A DNA stretch of 64,000 nt from Rhodococcus sp. ARC_M6 (lineage in GTDB: Bacteria > Actinomycetota > Actinomycetes > Mycobacteriales > Mycobacteriaceae), in assembly GCF_022810305.1 (NCBI RefSeq), contig NZ_JALGQH010000014.1:62001-126000 (forward strand), written 5' to 3'. Within the stretch, counting starts at the first letter, position 1. The number at the start of each line of letters is the position of its first letter. Positions 1-9,071 of the stretch are shown here, piece after piece. Below the pieces are notes generated by a model, which was not told the origin of the DNA, searched no databases, and worked only from the letters and a program-made list of their open reading frames with translations. Position numbers and translations under genes: made by a program.

Positions 1-204
1 GGAGAGCTGTCACTGCAGAACACCCCGCTACCTGGGCAGAGTCTCCTGCTCATTTGCCCCACGCTCTGTATCCCGTTCGACGCGCCGCGTTATCAAATGG
101 TGACACGGACGAGCGGAGCCGTTACCGTGAATTTCGGCCGGGAAACTCGGCCACCTCCGGCCCGCCGCGCCAAGCCTTGTCCCGCGGGTACCGGAATTTC
201 CTAA

Positions 205-956
<752 letters not shown>

Positions 957-1000
957 GACCGCGATCTCGCGTTCCCCTCGAACGCACAGCAAAAGAACAT

Positions 1001-1040
1001 ACGAAGAAGGCCCGCACCGATTGGTGCGGGCCTTCTTCGT
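1001..1040. terminator. Bidirectional rho-independent terminator
   Basis: A perfect 18-bp stem (1001-1018 with 1023-1040) closes a 4-base loop, between the 3' ends of rpf and the convergent small ORF at 1050-1274. Arms end in AAG/CTT-rich sequence, so either strand can give a short U-run. Confidence 0.9.
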
Positions 1041-1049
1041 TGTTGGTAG

Positions 1050-1274
1050 TTAGCGGTTGATGACGGTGTACGGATGTATGTAAGGAAGTGACTCCACCGG
1101 CACGGGGAAGGTGGTGTCGTCGCCGAACGGTGAAAGTCCACCTGAGCGGGTCGATGACAATTCGGTCACTGCGTGATCTCCGTCTGCAGTTTCCGGCCAT
1201 CCTGGATCTACATAGTGCTGCTTCGAATTGTTGGCCACGAAGCCATTTTGACAGGACGCCGTTACGCAGTACAT
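1050..1274 (-). CDS. Small conserved-looking hypothetical protein (up to 74 aa)
   Basis: I do not recognise a function. The C-terminal half (GLSPFGDDTTFPVPVESL then PYIHPYTVINR) looks like a genuine short protein end, and the ORF stops just before a strong bidirectional terminator. It lies where mycobacteria place small conserved genes next to the Rv0862c-like gene, from which it diverges. The first 20 or so residues have poor codon bias, so the start may be internal: a GTG preceded by GGAG would leave about 39 residues. Start uncertain; reality of the gene moderately likely. Confidence 0.5.
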   Translation of the reverse strand: MYCVTASCQNGFVANNSKQHYVDPGWPETADGDHAVTELSSTRSGGLSPFGDDTTFPVPVESLPYIHPYTVINR

Positions 1275-1298
1275 ACCAGGTCTCTAATCTGATAGGCG

Positions 1299-3623
1299 AT
1301 GACCGAAATACGTGGCACCTCGACGGGCAATTCCCGAGCTGACAGTCTGACCGAATGGCTGTCGGCCCGCACTGACGCCGAGTTGACGGAACTGCTGCGT
1401 CTGCGGCCCGACCTCGCAGTACCGCCGCCCAGCACAATGGTGGTTCTCGGCGGCCGTGCTCAGCAGCGCGCATCGGTCAGTCGGGCCGCTGACGAGCTGG
1501 ACACGCTCGATTTCGGGATCCTCGAGCTGATGGCACTGGCCGGGGCCGAGGAAACGCCGATATCGCGCAAGGAGCTGAACGACGCTCTCACCGAACGGGC
1601 CCTCACCGGCAAGGGCAAGGTCACCAAGAAGGCCGTCGACGCGTCTCTCGCGAAGATGCGTGCGGCTGCGTTGATCTGGGGCACGGATCCGATCAGCATG
1701 GTGCCGGCTGTCATCGACAGCATTCCGTGGAGGGTCGGCCGAGCTCTCGAACCCGTCGAGTCCATGTCGGAAGTCGAAATCACCACAGCACTGAACGCGC
1801 TCGAAAAGCGTGAGCGTGATCTGCTCGAGACTCTGGCCAATTCCAGCCCCATCGGCAGAACCCGCGACGCCGCTCCGGAGACGCCGGCAGACCGCCCGGT
1901 GCAGAAGTTGCTTGCATCCGGCTTGCTCCGCTGGCTGGACGAACAGACTGTGGAGCTACCGGCAACTGTGCGTCAAGCGATCCGCGGTGAACCTGTCTTC
2001 GATCCGACCACCCTCACCGCACCGATCATCACGGGAGACAAGCTCAAGCCGGCCGACGTCAATGCCGCGGCAGCGGGCGAGGCCCTCGAACTGGTTCGCC
2101 AGAGCGAAAAGGTTATTGCCGTGCTCGGCGCCGCACCCGCTCCCGCACTGCGGGCCGGTGGGCTAGGCGTACGGGAACTCAGGCGCATCGCGAAGGCTGC
2201 AGAACTCGACGAGAGCCGCGTCAACTTGCTGGTCGAGCTTCTCTCGGCGGCCGGGTTGATCGCCAGCGGTACGCCCGACCCGACTCCGAGCGTCGACACT
2301 GCGGACGACTACTGGACGCCGACCGTCGCTGTGGACGGTTGGCTCAACGCTACGACGGCACGCCGGTGGGAGGTCCTGGCGTCTGCCTGGATCGACGTTC
2401 CGCGGGTCCCTTGGATGATCGGGATGCGTGATCCGTCCGACAAACCGATAGCGGCACTGGCCGAGGAAGGCCGCGCGCCTTCCGCGCCTCGCGACCGTGC
2501 GTCAATTCTGGGGTTGTTGGCCGAACTCGACAGCGGCCAGAGTGCGTCGCCCGCCGAGGTCAGCCGTCTGCTGGCGTGGCGGCATCCGAGGCGGATCGGA
2601 CGCCTTCGGACGTTGGCCGTCGAAAACACACTGGCCGAGGCGTCGGCACTCGGATTGGTTGCCCGGGGTGCCCTGAGTTCGCCCGGCCGCGCAATGCTCC
2701 ACGGCGGCGACGCCGAAGCCGAGATGGCGGCTGTGTTGCCCAAGCCCATCGATTACTTCCTCGTCCAGGCCGACCTGACCTTGGTGGCTCCCGGCCCGCT
2801 GGTACCGGATCTGCTCGAGCAGGTGACGTTGGTGGCGGATATCGAATCGGCCGGCTCGGCATCGATGTATCGCATCACCGAGGGCAGCATCCGTCGGGCA
2901 CTCGATGCCGGGTTGACTGCAACAGAACTACAGACGATGTTCAGCACCAAATCCAAAACACCGGTCCCTCAATCACTTTCATACCTCATCGACGATGTTG
3001 CGCGTCGACACGGCCGATTGCGTGCCGGAGTCGCGGCGTCGTTCATTCGATGCGAGGATCCCTCCCTCCTGGCTGAAGTACTGGCGTCCGCTGTCGCGGA
3101 ATCGTTGGCCTTGCGGTCGCTTGCGCCCACCGTCGCTGTCTCCCAAGCTCCACTGCGAGAAGTACTCGCGGAGCTGCGAGCCGCCGGATTTGCGCCGGCC
3201 GGTGAGGATTCGTCCGGAGCCCTGGTCGATCTGCGACCACGCGGCGCGCGGATACAGAATCGCCGCTTGCGGCAAACGCCGCGCACGCAGTCGAGCCCAT
3301 CGCCGGAACAACTCGATTCGTTGATACGAACGATGCGCGCGGGCGACCGTGCATCCAGCCCCGGTCGCGGCGGTGTTCGCGCAGACGGATCGAGGGAAAG
3401 CAGTACCGCCGCCATCGCGCTGTTGTCCTCGGCCGCGAGAGCGGGCAAGAGCGTCAACATCGGCTACGTCGACGCCCAAGGCGTGGCTACACATCGGATC
3501 GTCGATCCCGTCAGTGTGGGCGGTGGACAGTTGGATGCATTCGATCCGGCGAGCGGCGCAGTGCGCCGGTTCACACTTCACCGGATAACTTCGGTGACCC
3601 CGATCGACGAAAAAAAGTCGTGA
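1299..3623 (+). CDS. Helicase-associated, WYL-like domain protein (Rv0862c-type)
   Basis: A 774-residue cytoplasmic protein of the actinobacterial family typified by M. tuberculosis Rv0862c, annotated as a helicase C-terminal/XPB N-terminal-domain protein and encoded beside the XPB helicase. The first 330 residues look like successive winged-helix units (for example ELRRIAKAAELDESRVN). The middle matches the Helicase_C_3-like region. The last 55 residues, with SVNIGYVDAQGVATHRIVDP and a terminal RRFTLHRI, resemble a WYL domain. No Walker motifs are present, so it is not an active helicase by itself; a partner or regulator role for XPB in DNA repair is inference from conserved neighbourhood. 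The ATG at 1299 is the natural start, 25 bp from the divergent ORF. Confidence 0.85.
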   Translation: MTEIRGTSTGNSRADSLTEWLSARTDAELTELLRLRPDLAVPPPSTMVVLGGRAQQRASVSRAADELDTLDFGILELMALAGAEETPISRKELNDALTERALTGKGKVTKKAVDASLAKMRAAALIWGTDPISMVPAVIDSIPWRVGRALEPVESMSEVEITTALNALEKRERDLLETLANSSPIGRTRDAAPETPADRPVQKLLASGLLRWLDEQTVELPATVRQAIRGEPVFDPTTLTAPIITGDKLKPADVNAAAAGEALELVRQSEKVIAVLGAAPAPALRAGGLGVRELRRIAKAAELDESRVNLLVELLSAAGLIASGTPDPTPSVDTADDYWTPTVAVDGWLNATTARRWEVLASAWIDVPRVPWMIGMRDPSDKPIAALAEEGRAPSAPRDRASILGLLAELDSGQSASPAEVSRLLAWRHPRRIGRLRTLAVENTLAEASALGLVARGALSSPGRAMLHGGDAEAEMAAVLPKPIDYFLVQADLTLVAPGPLVPDLLEQVTLVADIESAGSASMYRITEGSIRRALDAGLTATELQTMFSTKSKTPVPQSLSYLIDDVARRHGRLRAGVAASFIRCEDPSLLAEVLASAVAESLALRSLAPTVAVSQAPLREVLAELRAAGFAPAGEDSSGALVDLRPRGARIQNRRLRQTPRTQSSPSPEQLDSLIRTMRAGDRASSPGRGGVRADGSRESSTAAIALLSSAARAGKSVNIGYVDAQGVATHRIVDPVSVGGGQLDAFDPASGAVRRFTLHRITSVTPIDEKKS

Positions 3624-3698
3624 CTGGCTTTTTTCTGTAAATGAAGTATGGTCGTGGTCAGTTTGTGATTGCCACACTTCAAAAACTGAGGAGCGACA

Positions 3699-3824
3699 AT
3701 GGCTGACAAGGCGCCGGGAAAGAACATGAAGAAACCCGCCCAGTCGATCAAGGAACGCCGCGCAGAAAAGCGCGAAAAAGCTGCGGATTCTTCGGAATTG
3801 ATTCGCAAAAGAAAGCGGAGCTGA
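3699..3824 (+). CDS. Very small basic protein (41 aa)
   Basis: An ORF too short for most gene finders: MADKAPGKNMKKPAQ followed by a Lys/Arg/Glu-rich helical stretch ending LIRKRKRS. It has a strong ribosome-binding site (GAGGAG, 3689-3694) five bases before the ATG. A highly charged 41-residue product could bind nucleic acid or ribosomes, but that is inference only. An A/T-rich weak hairpin follows the stop. It sits between the Rv0862c-like gene and the XPB gene, 75 bp after the former. Confidence 0.7.
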   Translation: MADKAPGKNMKKPAQSIKERRAEKREKAADSSELIRKRKRS

Positions 3825-3862
3825 GAAAAAAGCCTTCTTTTTCACTGACGACAGATTTCATC

Positions 3863-4042
3863 ATGCATTCCGAAACTGACACGCTCAACCACCTACACGA
3901 AACGTTCGACCAGTTCAGGTCCAGTAGCCGCGGCGCAGATCCCAGGTCACGTGGATATGCTGCCGGGATGACACTGGCTGCGGTCTGCGTCCTCGACGAG
4001 CACGCTCGTCGGCCCGGAATCCTGTTATCGGGTCGTTCGTAG
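3863..4042 (+). CDS. Small hypothetical protein (59 aa)
   Basis: An ATG-started frame of 59 codons with no known domain. It ends in the pattern RGYAAGMTLAAVCVLDEHARRPG, an amphipathic helix with regularly spaced small residues. The next ORF has the same layout (IGYRSGISEAITHVMEMRK), so the two may be diverged copies of one family. No strong ribosome-binding site is visible, which lowers confidence. The two ORFs are 17 bp apart and probably co-transcribed up to the terminator at 4271. Confidence 0.45.
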   Translation: MHSETDTLNHLHETFDQFRSSSRGADPRSRGYAAGMTLAAVCVLDEHARRPGILLSGRS

Positions 4043-4059
4043 CACAAAGGATTTCTGCT

Positions 4060-4224
4060 GTGAAAAGAACTATCCACGCCCTCGATCGAATTCAAACTCG
4101 ACTCGAATCAGAACTTGATTCGACGCCAGGCGACAGCGAAAAGAATATCGGTTATCGATCTGGAATTTCGGAGGCGATAACTCACGTCATGGAAATGCGA
4201 AAGACAGCAGTGGCCCAGAAATAA
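4060..4224 (+). CDS. Small hypothetical protein (54 aa)
   Basis: A GTG-started 54-codon frame (MKRTIHALDRIQTRLESELD...) preceded by AAAGG (4046-4050) at good spacing. It shares with the preceding 59-aa ORF a short helical N-terminal half and a GYxxGxxxA-type C-terminal helix. No function is recognised. Its base composition is clearly lower in GC than the flanking genes, which may mean recent acquisition or simply weak constraint. It is followed by a clean terminator at 4271-4298. Confidence 0.5.
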   Translation: MKRTIHALDRIQTRLESELDSTPGDSEKNIGYRSGISEAITHVMEMRKTAVAQK

Positions 4225-4270
4225 TTAATCTCCTCCGCCAGGAATAGTCGTCAACTGTGCCACGTTGACG

Positions 4271-4298
4271 TAGGGGTGCCCCGAAACGGGCACCCCTA
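4271..4298 (+). terminator. Rho-independent terminator
   Basis: An 11-bp GC-rich stem (4271-4281 with 4288-4298) encloses the loop CGAAAC and is followed by TTTCG. It closes the small-ORF stretch before the XPB gene. Confidence 0.75.
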
Positions 4299-4430
4299 TT
4301 TCGCGTGGTGTTTTGCCCGCCACTTGGCGTATTCACTGCGTTACCAGGACAATGGCAGGGTTGCCGCGCGCAGTACGTGCCGCGCGCCGCAATCGCGACA
4401 CCGCCACATCCGCTACACCAGGAGGATTTC

Positions 4431-6089
4431 GTGACCGACGGACCGTTGATCGTCCAATCCGACAAGACTCTGCTCTTGGAGGTCGATCACGAGCGCGCGG
4501 GCGAGGCCAGGCAGGCTATCGCGCCCTTCGCTGAGCTCGAGCGAGCCCCCGAGCACGTCCACACCTATCGCATCACTCCCCTGGCGCTGTGGAATGCGCG
4601 CGCGGCCGGCCATGACGCCGAGCAGGTTGTCGATGCGCTCGTGTCGTTCTCCCGCTTCGCGGTTCCCCAGCCACTGCTCGTCGACATCGTCGACACGATG
4701 GCCCGGTACGGCCGACTGCAGTTGGTGAAGAGCCCGGTCCACGGCCTGATCCTGATCAGCCTGGACCGTGCTGTTCTCACCGAGATCATGCGACACAAGA
4801 AGATTGCGCCGATGCTCGGCGAGAAGGTCGACGACGACACCGTCATCGTCCATCCGAGCGAACGTGGCCGTCTCAAGCAGATGTTGCTCAAGGTGGGCTG
4901 GCCCGCCGAGGACCTCGCCGGTTACGTCGACGGCGAGGCTCATCCCATTGATCTTGCCTTCGAGGAAGGCCATTGGGAGCTGCGCGACTACCAGCAGATG
5001 GCTGCGGATTCGTTCTGGGCCGGAGGTTCGGGTGTCGTCGTACTCCCTTGTGGCGCCGGCAAGACGATGGTGGGCGCGGCCGCCATGGCAAAGGCCAAGG
5101 CAACCACTCTCATCCTGGTCACCAATACCGTCGCCGGGCGTCAGTGGAAGCGTGAGCTCATCGCACGGACGTCACTCACCGAAGAAGAAATCGGGGAGTA
5201 CTCGGGCGAGCGCAAGGAAATTCGACCGGTCACGATCGCGACGTACCAGGTCATCACGCGTCGAACGAAGGGTGAGTACAAGCACCTCGAACTGTTCGAC
5301 TCCCGAGACTGGGGCTTGGTGATCTACGACGAGGTGCACCTCCTCCCGGCTCCCGTGTTCCGTATGACGGCGGATCTACAGTCTCGTCGACGCCTCGGCC
5401 TGACCGCGACGTTGGTGCGTGAGGACGGCCGCGAGGGCGACGTCTTCTCACTGATCGGCCCCAAGCGGTACGACGCTCCGTGGAAGGACATCGAGGCGCA
5501 GGGGTGGATTGCTCCGGCTGACTGCGTCGAGGTCCGTGTGACCATGACTGATGCCGAGCGTATGGCGTATGCGGTCGCCGAGCCCGAAGAACGGTACAAG
5601 CTGTGCTCGACGGCGCACACCAAAGTTGCTGTCGTGAAATCGATTCTGGCCAAGCATCCGAATGCGCCGACATTGGTGATCGGTGCGTACCTAGATCAGC
5701 TCGACGAACTGGGCGAGGAATTGAACGCACCGGTGATCAAGGGTTCGACCAAGAACAAGGAACGCGAGATCCTTTTCGACCAGTTCCGCAACGGGGAGAT
5801 TCAGACCCTGGTGGTGAGCAAGGTCGCCAACTTCTCGATCGACCTTCCGGAAGCGTCTGTTGCCGTCCAGGTTTCAGGGACGTTCGGATCACGACAGGAA
5901 GAGGCCCAGCGCCTCGGCCGACTGTTGCGTCCCAAGCACGACGGCGGACAGGCTCACTTTTATTCGGTGATCTCACGCGACACTCTCGACGCCGAGTATG
6001 CAGCGCACCGTCAGCGTTTCCTCGCGGAGCAGGGCTACGCCTACCGGATCACCGACGCAGACGACCTGCTTGGCCCCGCCATCGGCTAA
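4431..6089 (+). CDS. XPB/Ssl2-family DNA repair helicase
   Basis: A 552-residue superfamily 2 DNA helicase of the bacterial XPB type (M. tuberculosis Rv0861c is about 540 residues). The first 180 residues form the damage-recognition-like N-terminal region. Walker A is PCGAGKT (206-212), the DEVH box lies at 300-303, motif III is GLTAT with the following RED triad (LVREDG), and motif VI is QRLGRLLRP. The enzyme unwinds DNA 3' to 5' with ATP and is thought to act in nucleotide excision repair. The GTG at 4431 is chosen because AGGAGGA lies directly upstream; the frame stays open for another 126 bp, but that stretch lacks family similarity. The adjacent Rv0862c-like gene is its conserved neighbour. 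Confidence 0.95.
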   Translation: MTDGPLIVQSDKTLLLEVDHERAGEARQAIAPFAELERAPEHVHTYRITPLALWNARAAGHDAEQVVDALVSFSRFAVPQPLLVDIVDTMARYGRLQLVKSPVHGLILISLDRAVLTEIMRHKKIAPMLGEKVDDDTVIVHPSERGRLKQMLLKVGWPAEDLAGYVDGEAHPIDLAFEEGHWELRDYQQMAADSFWAGGSGVVVLPCGAGKTMVGAAAMAKAKATTLILVTNTVAGRQWKRELIARTSLTEEEIGEYSGERKEIRPVTIATYQVITRRTKGEYKHLELFDSRDWGLVIYDEVHLLPAPVFRMTADLQSRRRLGLTATLVREDGREGDVFSLIGPKRYDAPWKDIEAQGWIAPADCVEVRVTMTDAERMAYAVAEPEERYKLCSTAHTKVAVVKSILAKHPNAPTLVIGAYLDQLDELGEELNAPVIKGSTKNKEREILFDQFRNGEIQTLVVSKVANFSIDLPEASVAVQVSGTFGSRQEEAQRLGRLLRPKHDGGQAHFYSVISRDTLDAEYAAHRQRFLAEQGYAYRITDADDLLGPAIG

Positions 6090-6121
6090 ACACGTTTTTG
6101 TAACAAGTTTCAGCAATTAGT

Positions 6122-6135
6122 TGGACGTATGTCCA
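6122..6135. promoter_or_regulatory. Inverted repeat TGGAC-N4-GTCCA
   Basis: A perfect 5-bp inverted repeat with a 4-bp spacer lies 55 bp before the start of the secreted M19-type gene, in the only gap between it and the XPB gene. Operator-like, but the regulator is unknown. Confidence 0.35.
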
Positions 6136-6189
6136 TTTGTCGATATGGTGTCCCGTGTCACAGTTGTGTCCAACGGCCGGGAGTCATGC

Positions 6190-8298
6190 ATGCGCTCAAT
6201 TTCACGTCTACGTGGTCGACGACCGGGCGGAGTCGTTGCACTTCTGACGACTTCGCTGCTGGCCACGACGTTGCTCGTCGCGGTCACCGGCGTCGGCACC
6301 GCAGCCCCGAGCGCCCCGGACAACACCGTGTATCAGCTGGCCAACGGTTGCTACGCCGTGCAGAGTGCGTCCGGCGACTTCGTACGACGCGACGCCGCCG
6401 GCTACCGGACGGATCAAGTATCGGTAGACGAAGCTGAGGGGTTTCGACTCCACGCTGCGCAACTCGGACGGTTCATGCTGTACGGCACCGACGGATCGAT
6501 GCTGGCCCACGACGGCGCCGACGCTGTGGTCGCCACTGCGGTCGCAACTCCGTTGACGGACTGGACTGTGATGTCCAGCGACGAAAACTTCGTCCTCACC
6601 GCCACCACGAACGGCCGACAGTTGGTCACCCGTGACGCATCCTTGGCGATGGCCGAACCCGGCAGCCAACCGGATGCCGGTTCGTTCACCCTGGTTCCTC
6701 GTACCGGCTGTGCAGATTTCCCGGAATCCGAAGTCAATGCCACCGGCAATCCGACCGAGATCGGTCTGGGCGGCGAAGTACGCGGATTCATCGACACACA
6801 CGTACACATGAATGCTTCCGAGTTCATGGGCGGAAACCTGCACTGCGGAAGGCCTTTCGATCCTCAGGGCGTTACCGCGGCACTGGTCGACTGCCCGGAC
6901 CACCAGCCCAACGGCATGCCGGCTCTCCTGGAAAACGTTCTCTCCTACGGCAACCCGTTCGAAACCCACGACACCACCGGTTGGCCTACCTTCGCGGATT
7001 GGCCGGCCCAGGACTCACTGACCCACGAGCAGACGTACTACAAGTGGGTGGAGCGGGCGTGGCGTGGCGGACTCCGTATTTTCACCAATCTCTTTGTAGC
7101 CAACCGCATTCTGTGTGAGCTGCACCCCAGTAAGCGCAATCCGTGCGACGAGATGGAAACGGTACGCATTCAGGCTGAGCAGACCCGTGAACTCGAGGAC
7201 TACATCGACGCGCAGTACGGCGGGCCGGGACGCGGCTGGTTCCGTATCGTGAGCTCCCCCGCCGAGGCCCGGCAGGTTGCCGCCGACGGAAAGCTTGCCG
7301 TCACACTGGGCGTCGAGATTTCGGAGCCCTTCGGTTGCTCCCTCCGCAACGGTGTAGCGCAGTGCGACGAAAATGACATCGACCGTGGCTTGGACGAACT
7401 CTACGATCTGGGCGTCCGGCAGATGATCGTGACGCACAAATTCGACAATGCACTCGGTGGTACACGTTTCGACGGAGGCATTACCGGAGTTGCCGTCAAT
7501 ATCGGTAACTACCTGGGTACCGGAGAGTTCTGGCAGTCCGAGCCCTGCCAAGGCATCGCCGAGGACAACGAGCTACCCACCAAGGTTGACGGCGCCCAGA
7601 ATCTGATCGGGATGCTTCCGCTCGGCGTGACACTCCCGGTGTACCCGGCCGGGCCGCAATGCAATACACGCGGACTGTCTTCCTTGGGTGAGCACATGAT
7701 CCGGGGATTGATGGACCGCGGGATGATCGTCGACATCGACCATCTGAGTGTCAAGGCTGCAGACGAAGCCCTCACAATCCTCGAAGCTGCGCAGTACTCG
7801 GGCGTCGTGTCGAGCCACAGCTGGAGTGACCCCAGCTACTACAAGAGGATCTACGCACTCGGCGGGTTCGTGGCGCTCTATGCCGGTCAACTGGAATCGT
7901 CCGACGGCACATCCGAGACCGACGGCAAACCCAAGGAAAAGGGTTTCATCCAGGCGTGGCGAGAAGCTCGGGAAATGCGCAGTGACGACTACTACTTCGG
8001 TTTCGGATACGGCGCCGACACCAACGGATTCGGACCCCAGGCCGCGCCCCGAGGCGATGCGGACGTCAATCCCCTTCAGTACCCGTACACCGCATTCGAC
8101 GGCACCGTCATGGACAAGCAGCATGCCGGAACCCGCGTCTTCGACGTCAATACCGACGGCGTTGCGCAGTACGGACTGATTCCCGACTGGATTGCCGACA
8201 TGCGTATCGCGGGTGGGCCTGACGGTGACGCGATCATCGACGACATGAGCCGCGGCGCCGAGGCCTACCTGCAGATGTGGGAGCGAGCGCGGAACTAG
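6190..8298 (+). CDS. Secreted M19 (membrane dipeptidase-like) metallo-hydrolase
   Basis: A 702-residue exported protein. The N-terminus has RR followed by a 20-residue hydrophobic core and a TAAPSAP cleavage region. About residues 45-180 look beta-rich, possibly a beta-trefoil (repeats such as FRLHAAQLGRFMLYGTDGSMLA spaced about 40 residues). The catalytic part follows the M19/amidohydrolase order: DTHVH (H204, H206), GVE376, VTH416KFDN, DIDH518LS and SSH543S before a GGFVALY strand, matching the zinc-ligand series of membrane dipeptidases. Substrate is unknown; such actinobacterial proteins are often labelled peptidase M19 or coagulation factor 5/8-like. The ATG at 6190 has GGGAG upstream and begins the signal peptide; an upstream ATG at 6121 would add 23 implausible residues. 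Confidence 0.8.
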   Translation: MRSISRLRGRRPGGVVALLTTSLLATTLLVAVTGVGTAAPSAPDNTVYQLANGCYAVQSASGDFVRRDAAGYRTDQVSVDEAEGFRLHAAQLGRFMLYGTDGSMLAHDGADAVVATAVATPLTDWTVMSSDENFVLTATTNGRQLVTRDASLAMAEPGSQPDAGSFTLVPRTGCADFPESEVNATGNPTEIGLGGEVRGFIDTHVHMNASEFMGGNLHCGRPFDPQGVTAALVDCPDHQPNGMPALLENVLSYGNPFETHDTTGWPTFADWPAQDSLTHEQTYYKWVERAWRGGLRIFTNLFVANRILCELHPSKRNPCDEMETVRIQAEQTRELEDYIDAQYGGPGRGWFRIVSSPAEARQVAADGKLAVTLGVEISEPFGCSLRNGVAQCDENDIDRGLDELYDLGVRQMIVTHKFDNALGGTRFDGGITGVAVNIGNYLGTGEFWQSEPCQGIAEDNELPTKVDGAQNLIGMLPLGVTLPVYPAGPQCNTRGLSSLGEHMIRGLMDRGMIVDIDHLSVKAADEALTILEAAQYSGVVSSHSWSDPSYYKRIYALGGFVALYAGQLESSDGTSETDGKPKEKGFIQAWREAREMRSDDYYFGFGYGADTNGFGPQAAPRGDADVNPLQYPYTAFDGTVMDKQHAGTRVFDVNTDGVAQYGLIPDWIADMRIAGGPDGDAIIDDMSRGAEAYLQMWERARN

Positions 8299-8304
8299 CT
8301 ACGC

Positions 8305-8340
8305 TGGTGGTGGCCCCTGAAAACCTCGGGGACCACCACC
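8305..8340 (+). terminator. Hairpin terminator after the M19 gene
   Basis: GGTGGTGGCCCC pairs with GGGGACCACCACC with one bulge; no long T-run follows. It lies 6 bp after the stop codon and before the next ribosome-binding site, so it may only attenuate. Confidence 0.55.
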
Positions 8341-8368
8341 GCCGTTCCACCTTCGAAGGAATACATCA

Positions 8369-9031
8369 GTGGCTGATTTCGAGTTCACCGTCGACAAAGC
8401 TCACGCGAGGTCCGTCAACGACACGTTGGCCGACGTTCGTCGTCTGCAGATTTCTGCGGTGATCTTCGCCGTGTTGCTGGCTGCCGGAGGAACTTGGCTG
8501 ATCCTCATCGGAGACGTCTGGTCCATCATCGTCGGCGCTGTATTGGTCATCGGCGCCCTCAGCTCGTTGGGCGTCGCGCTGTGGGCACCACGTAAGGTCG
8601 GCAACGCCGAAAAGTTGTATCGCGAGAATCCGCTGGTTCCCGCAATCGTCAGCGAAATCCACCCCCGAGCTGCGACGTTGACCGCACTGATCGAAATCGC
8701 GAAACCGTCTGCAAAAGCCCCCCAGTACGCACTGGTCAGCCGCAATGTCCGGCTCAACCCGAAGTGGAAAGTCGGCGATCGCATTCCGTCGGTAGCCCTG
8801 CGCTCGGATCGTTCCACTCGGAGCAAGTCCGACGTCTGGGAGATGGTCAGCCCCATGCCGATCGAATGGGGAACCAAAGACTCCGCAGTACTCGCCCGAG
8901 CGGTAGCCGCAATCAGCGCTAGCGAGTGGAAATTCCTCCAGAGCCGAATCTCTGATTCCGAGGAAATTCGCACCCACCCCGAACGCCGCGTCCTGGTCGA
9001 TCCCGCCGACCTCCCGGACAACCTGCGCTAA
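8369..9031 (+). CDS. DUF3239-like membrane protein
   Basis: A 220-residue protein starting at GTG with GAAGGA upstream. Two adjacent hydrophobic helices (about residues 27-48 and 51-72) form a membrane hairpin, followed by a soluble C-terminal domain of about 140 residues with the segments VSRNVRLNPKWKVGDRIPSV and SASEWKFLQSR. The architecture matches the corynebacterial/rhodococcal DUF3239 family, whose function is not established. It stands alone between a hairpin and a convergent oxidoreductase gene; no regulatory site is obvious. Confidence 0.7.
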   Translation: MADFEFTVDKAHARSVNDTLADVRRLQISAVIFAVLLAAGGTWLILIGDVWSIIVGAVLVIGALSSLGVALWAPRKVGNAEKLYRENPLVPAIVSEIHPRAATLTALIEIAKPSAKAPQYALVSRNVRLNPKWKVGDRIPSVALRSDRSTRSKSDVWEMVSPMPIEWGTKDSAVLARAVAAISASEWKFLQSRISDSEEIRTHPERRVLVDPADLPDNLR

Positions 9032-9071
9032 CGCAGTTTTGGGCTAGCGGCCTTCGCGGACGCGATTCCCT

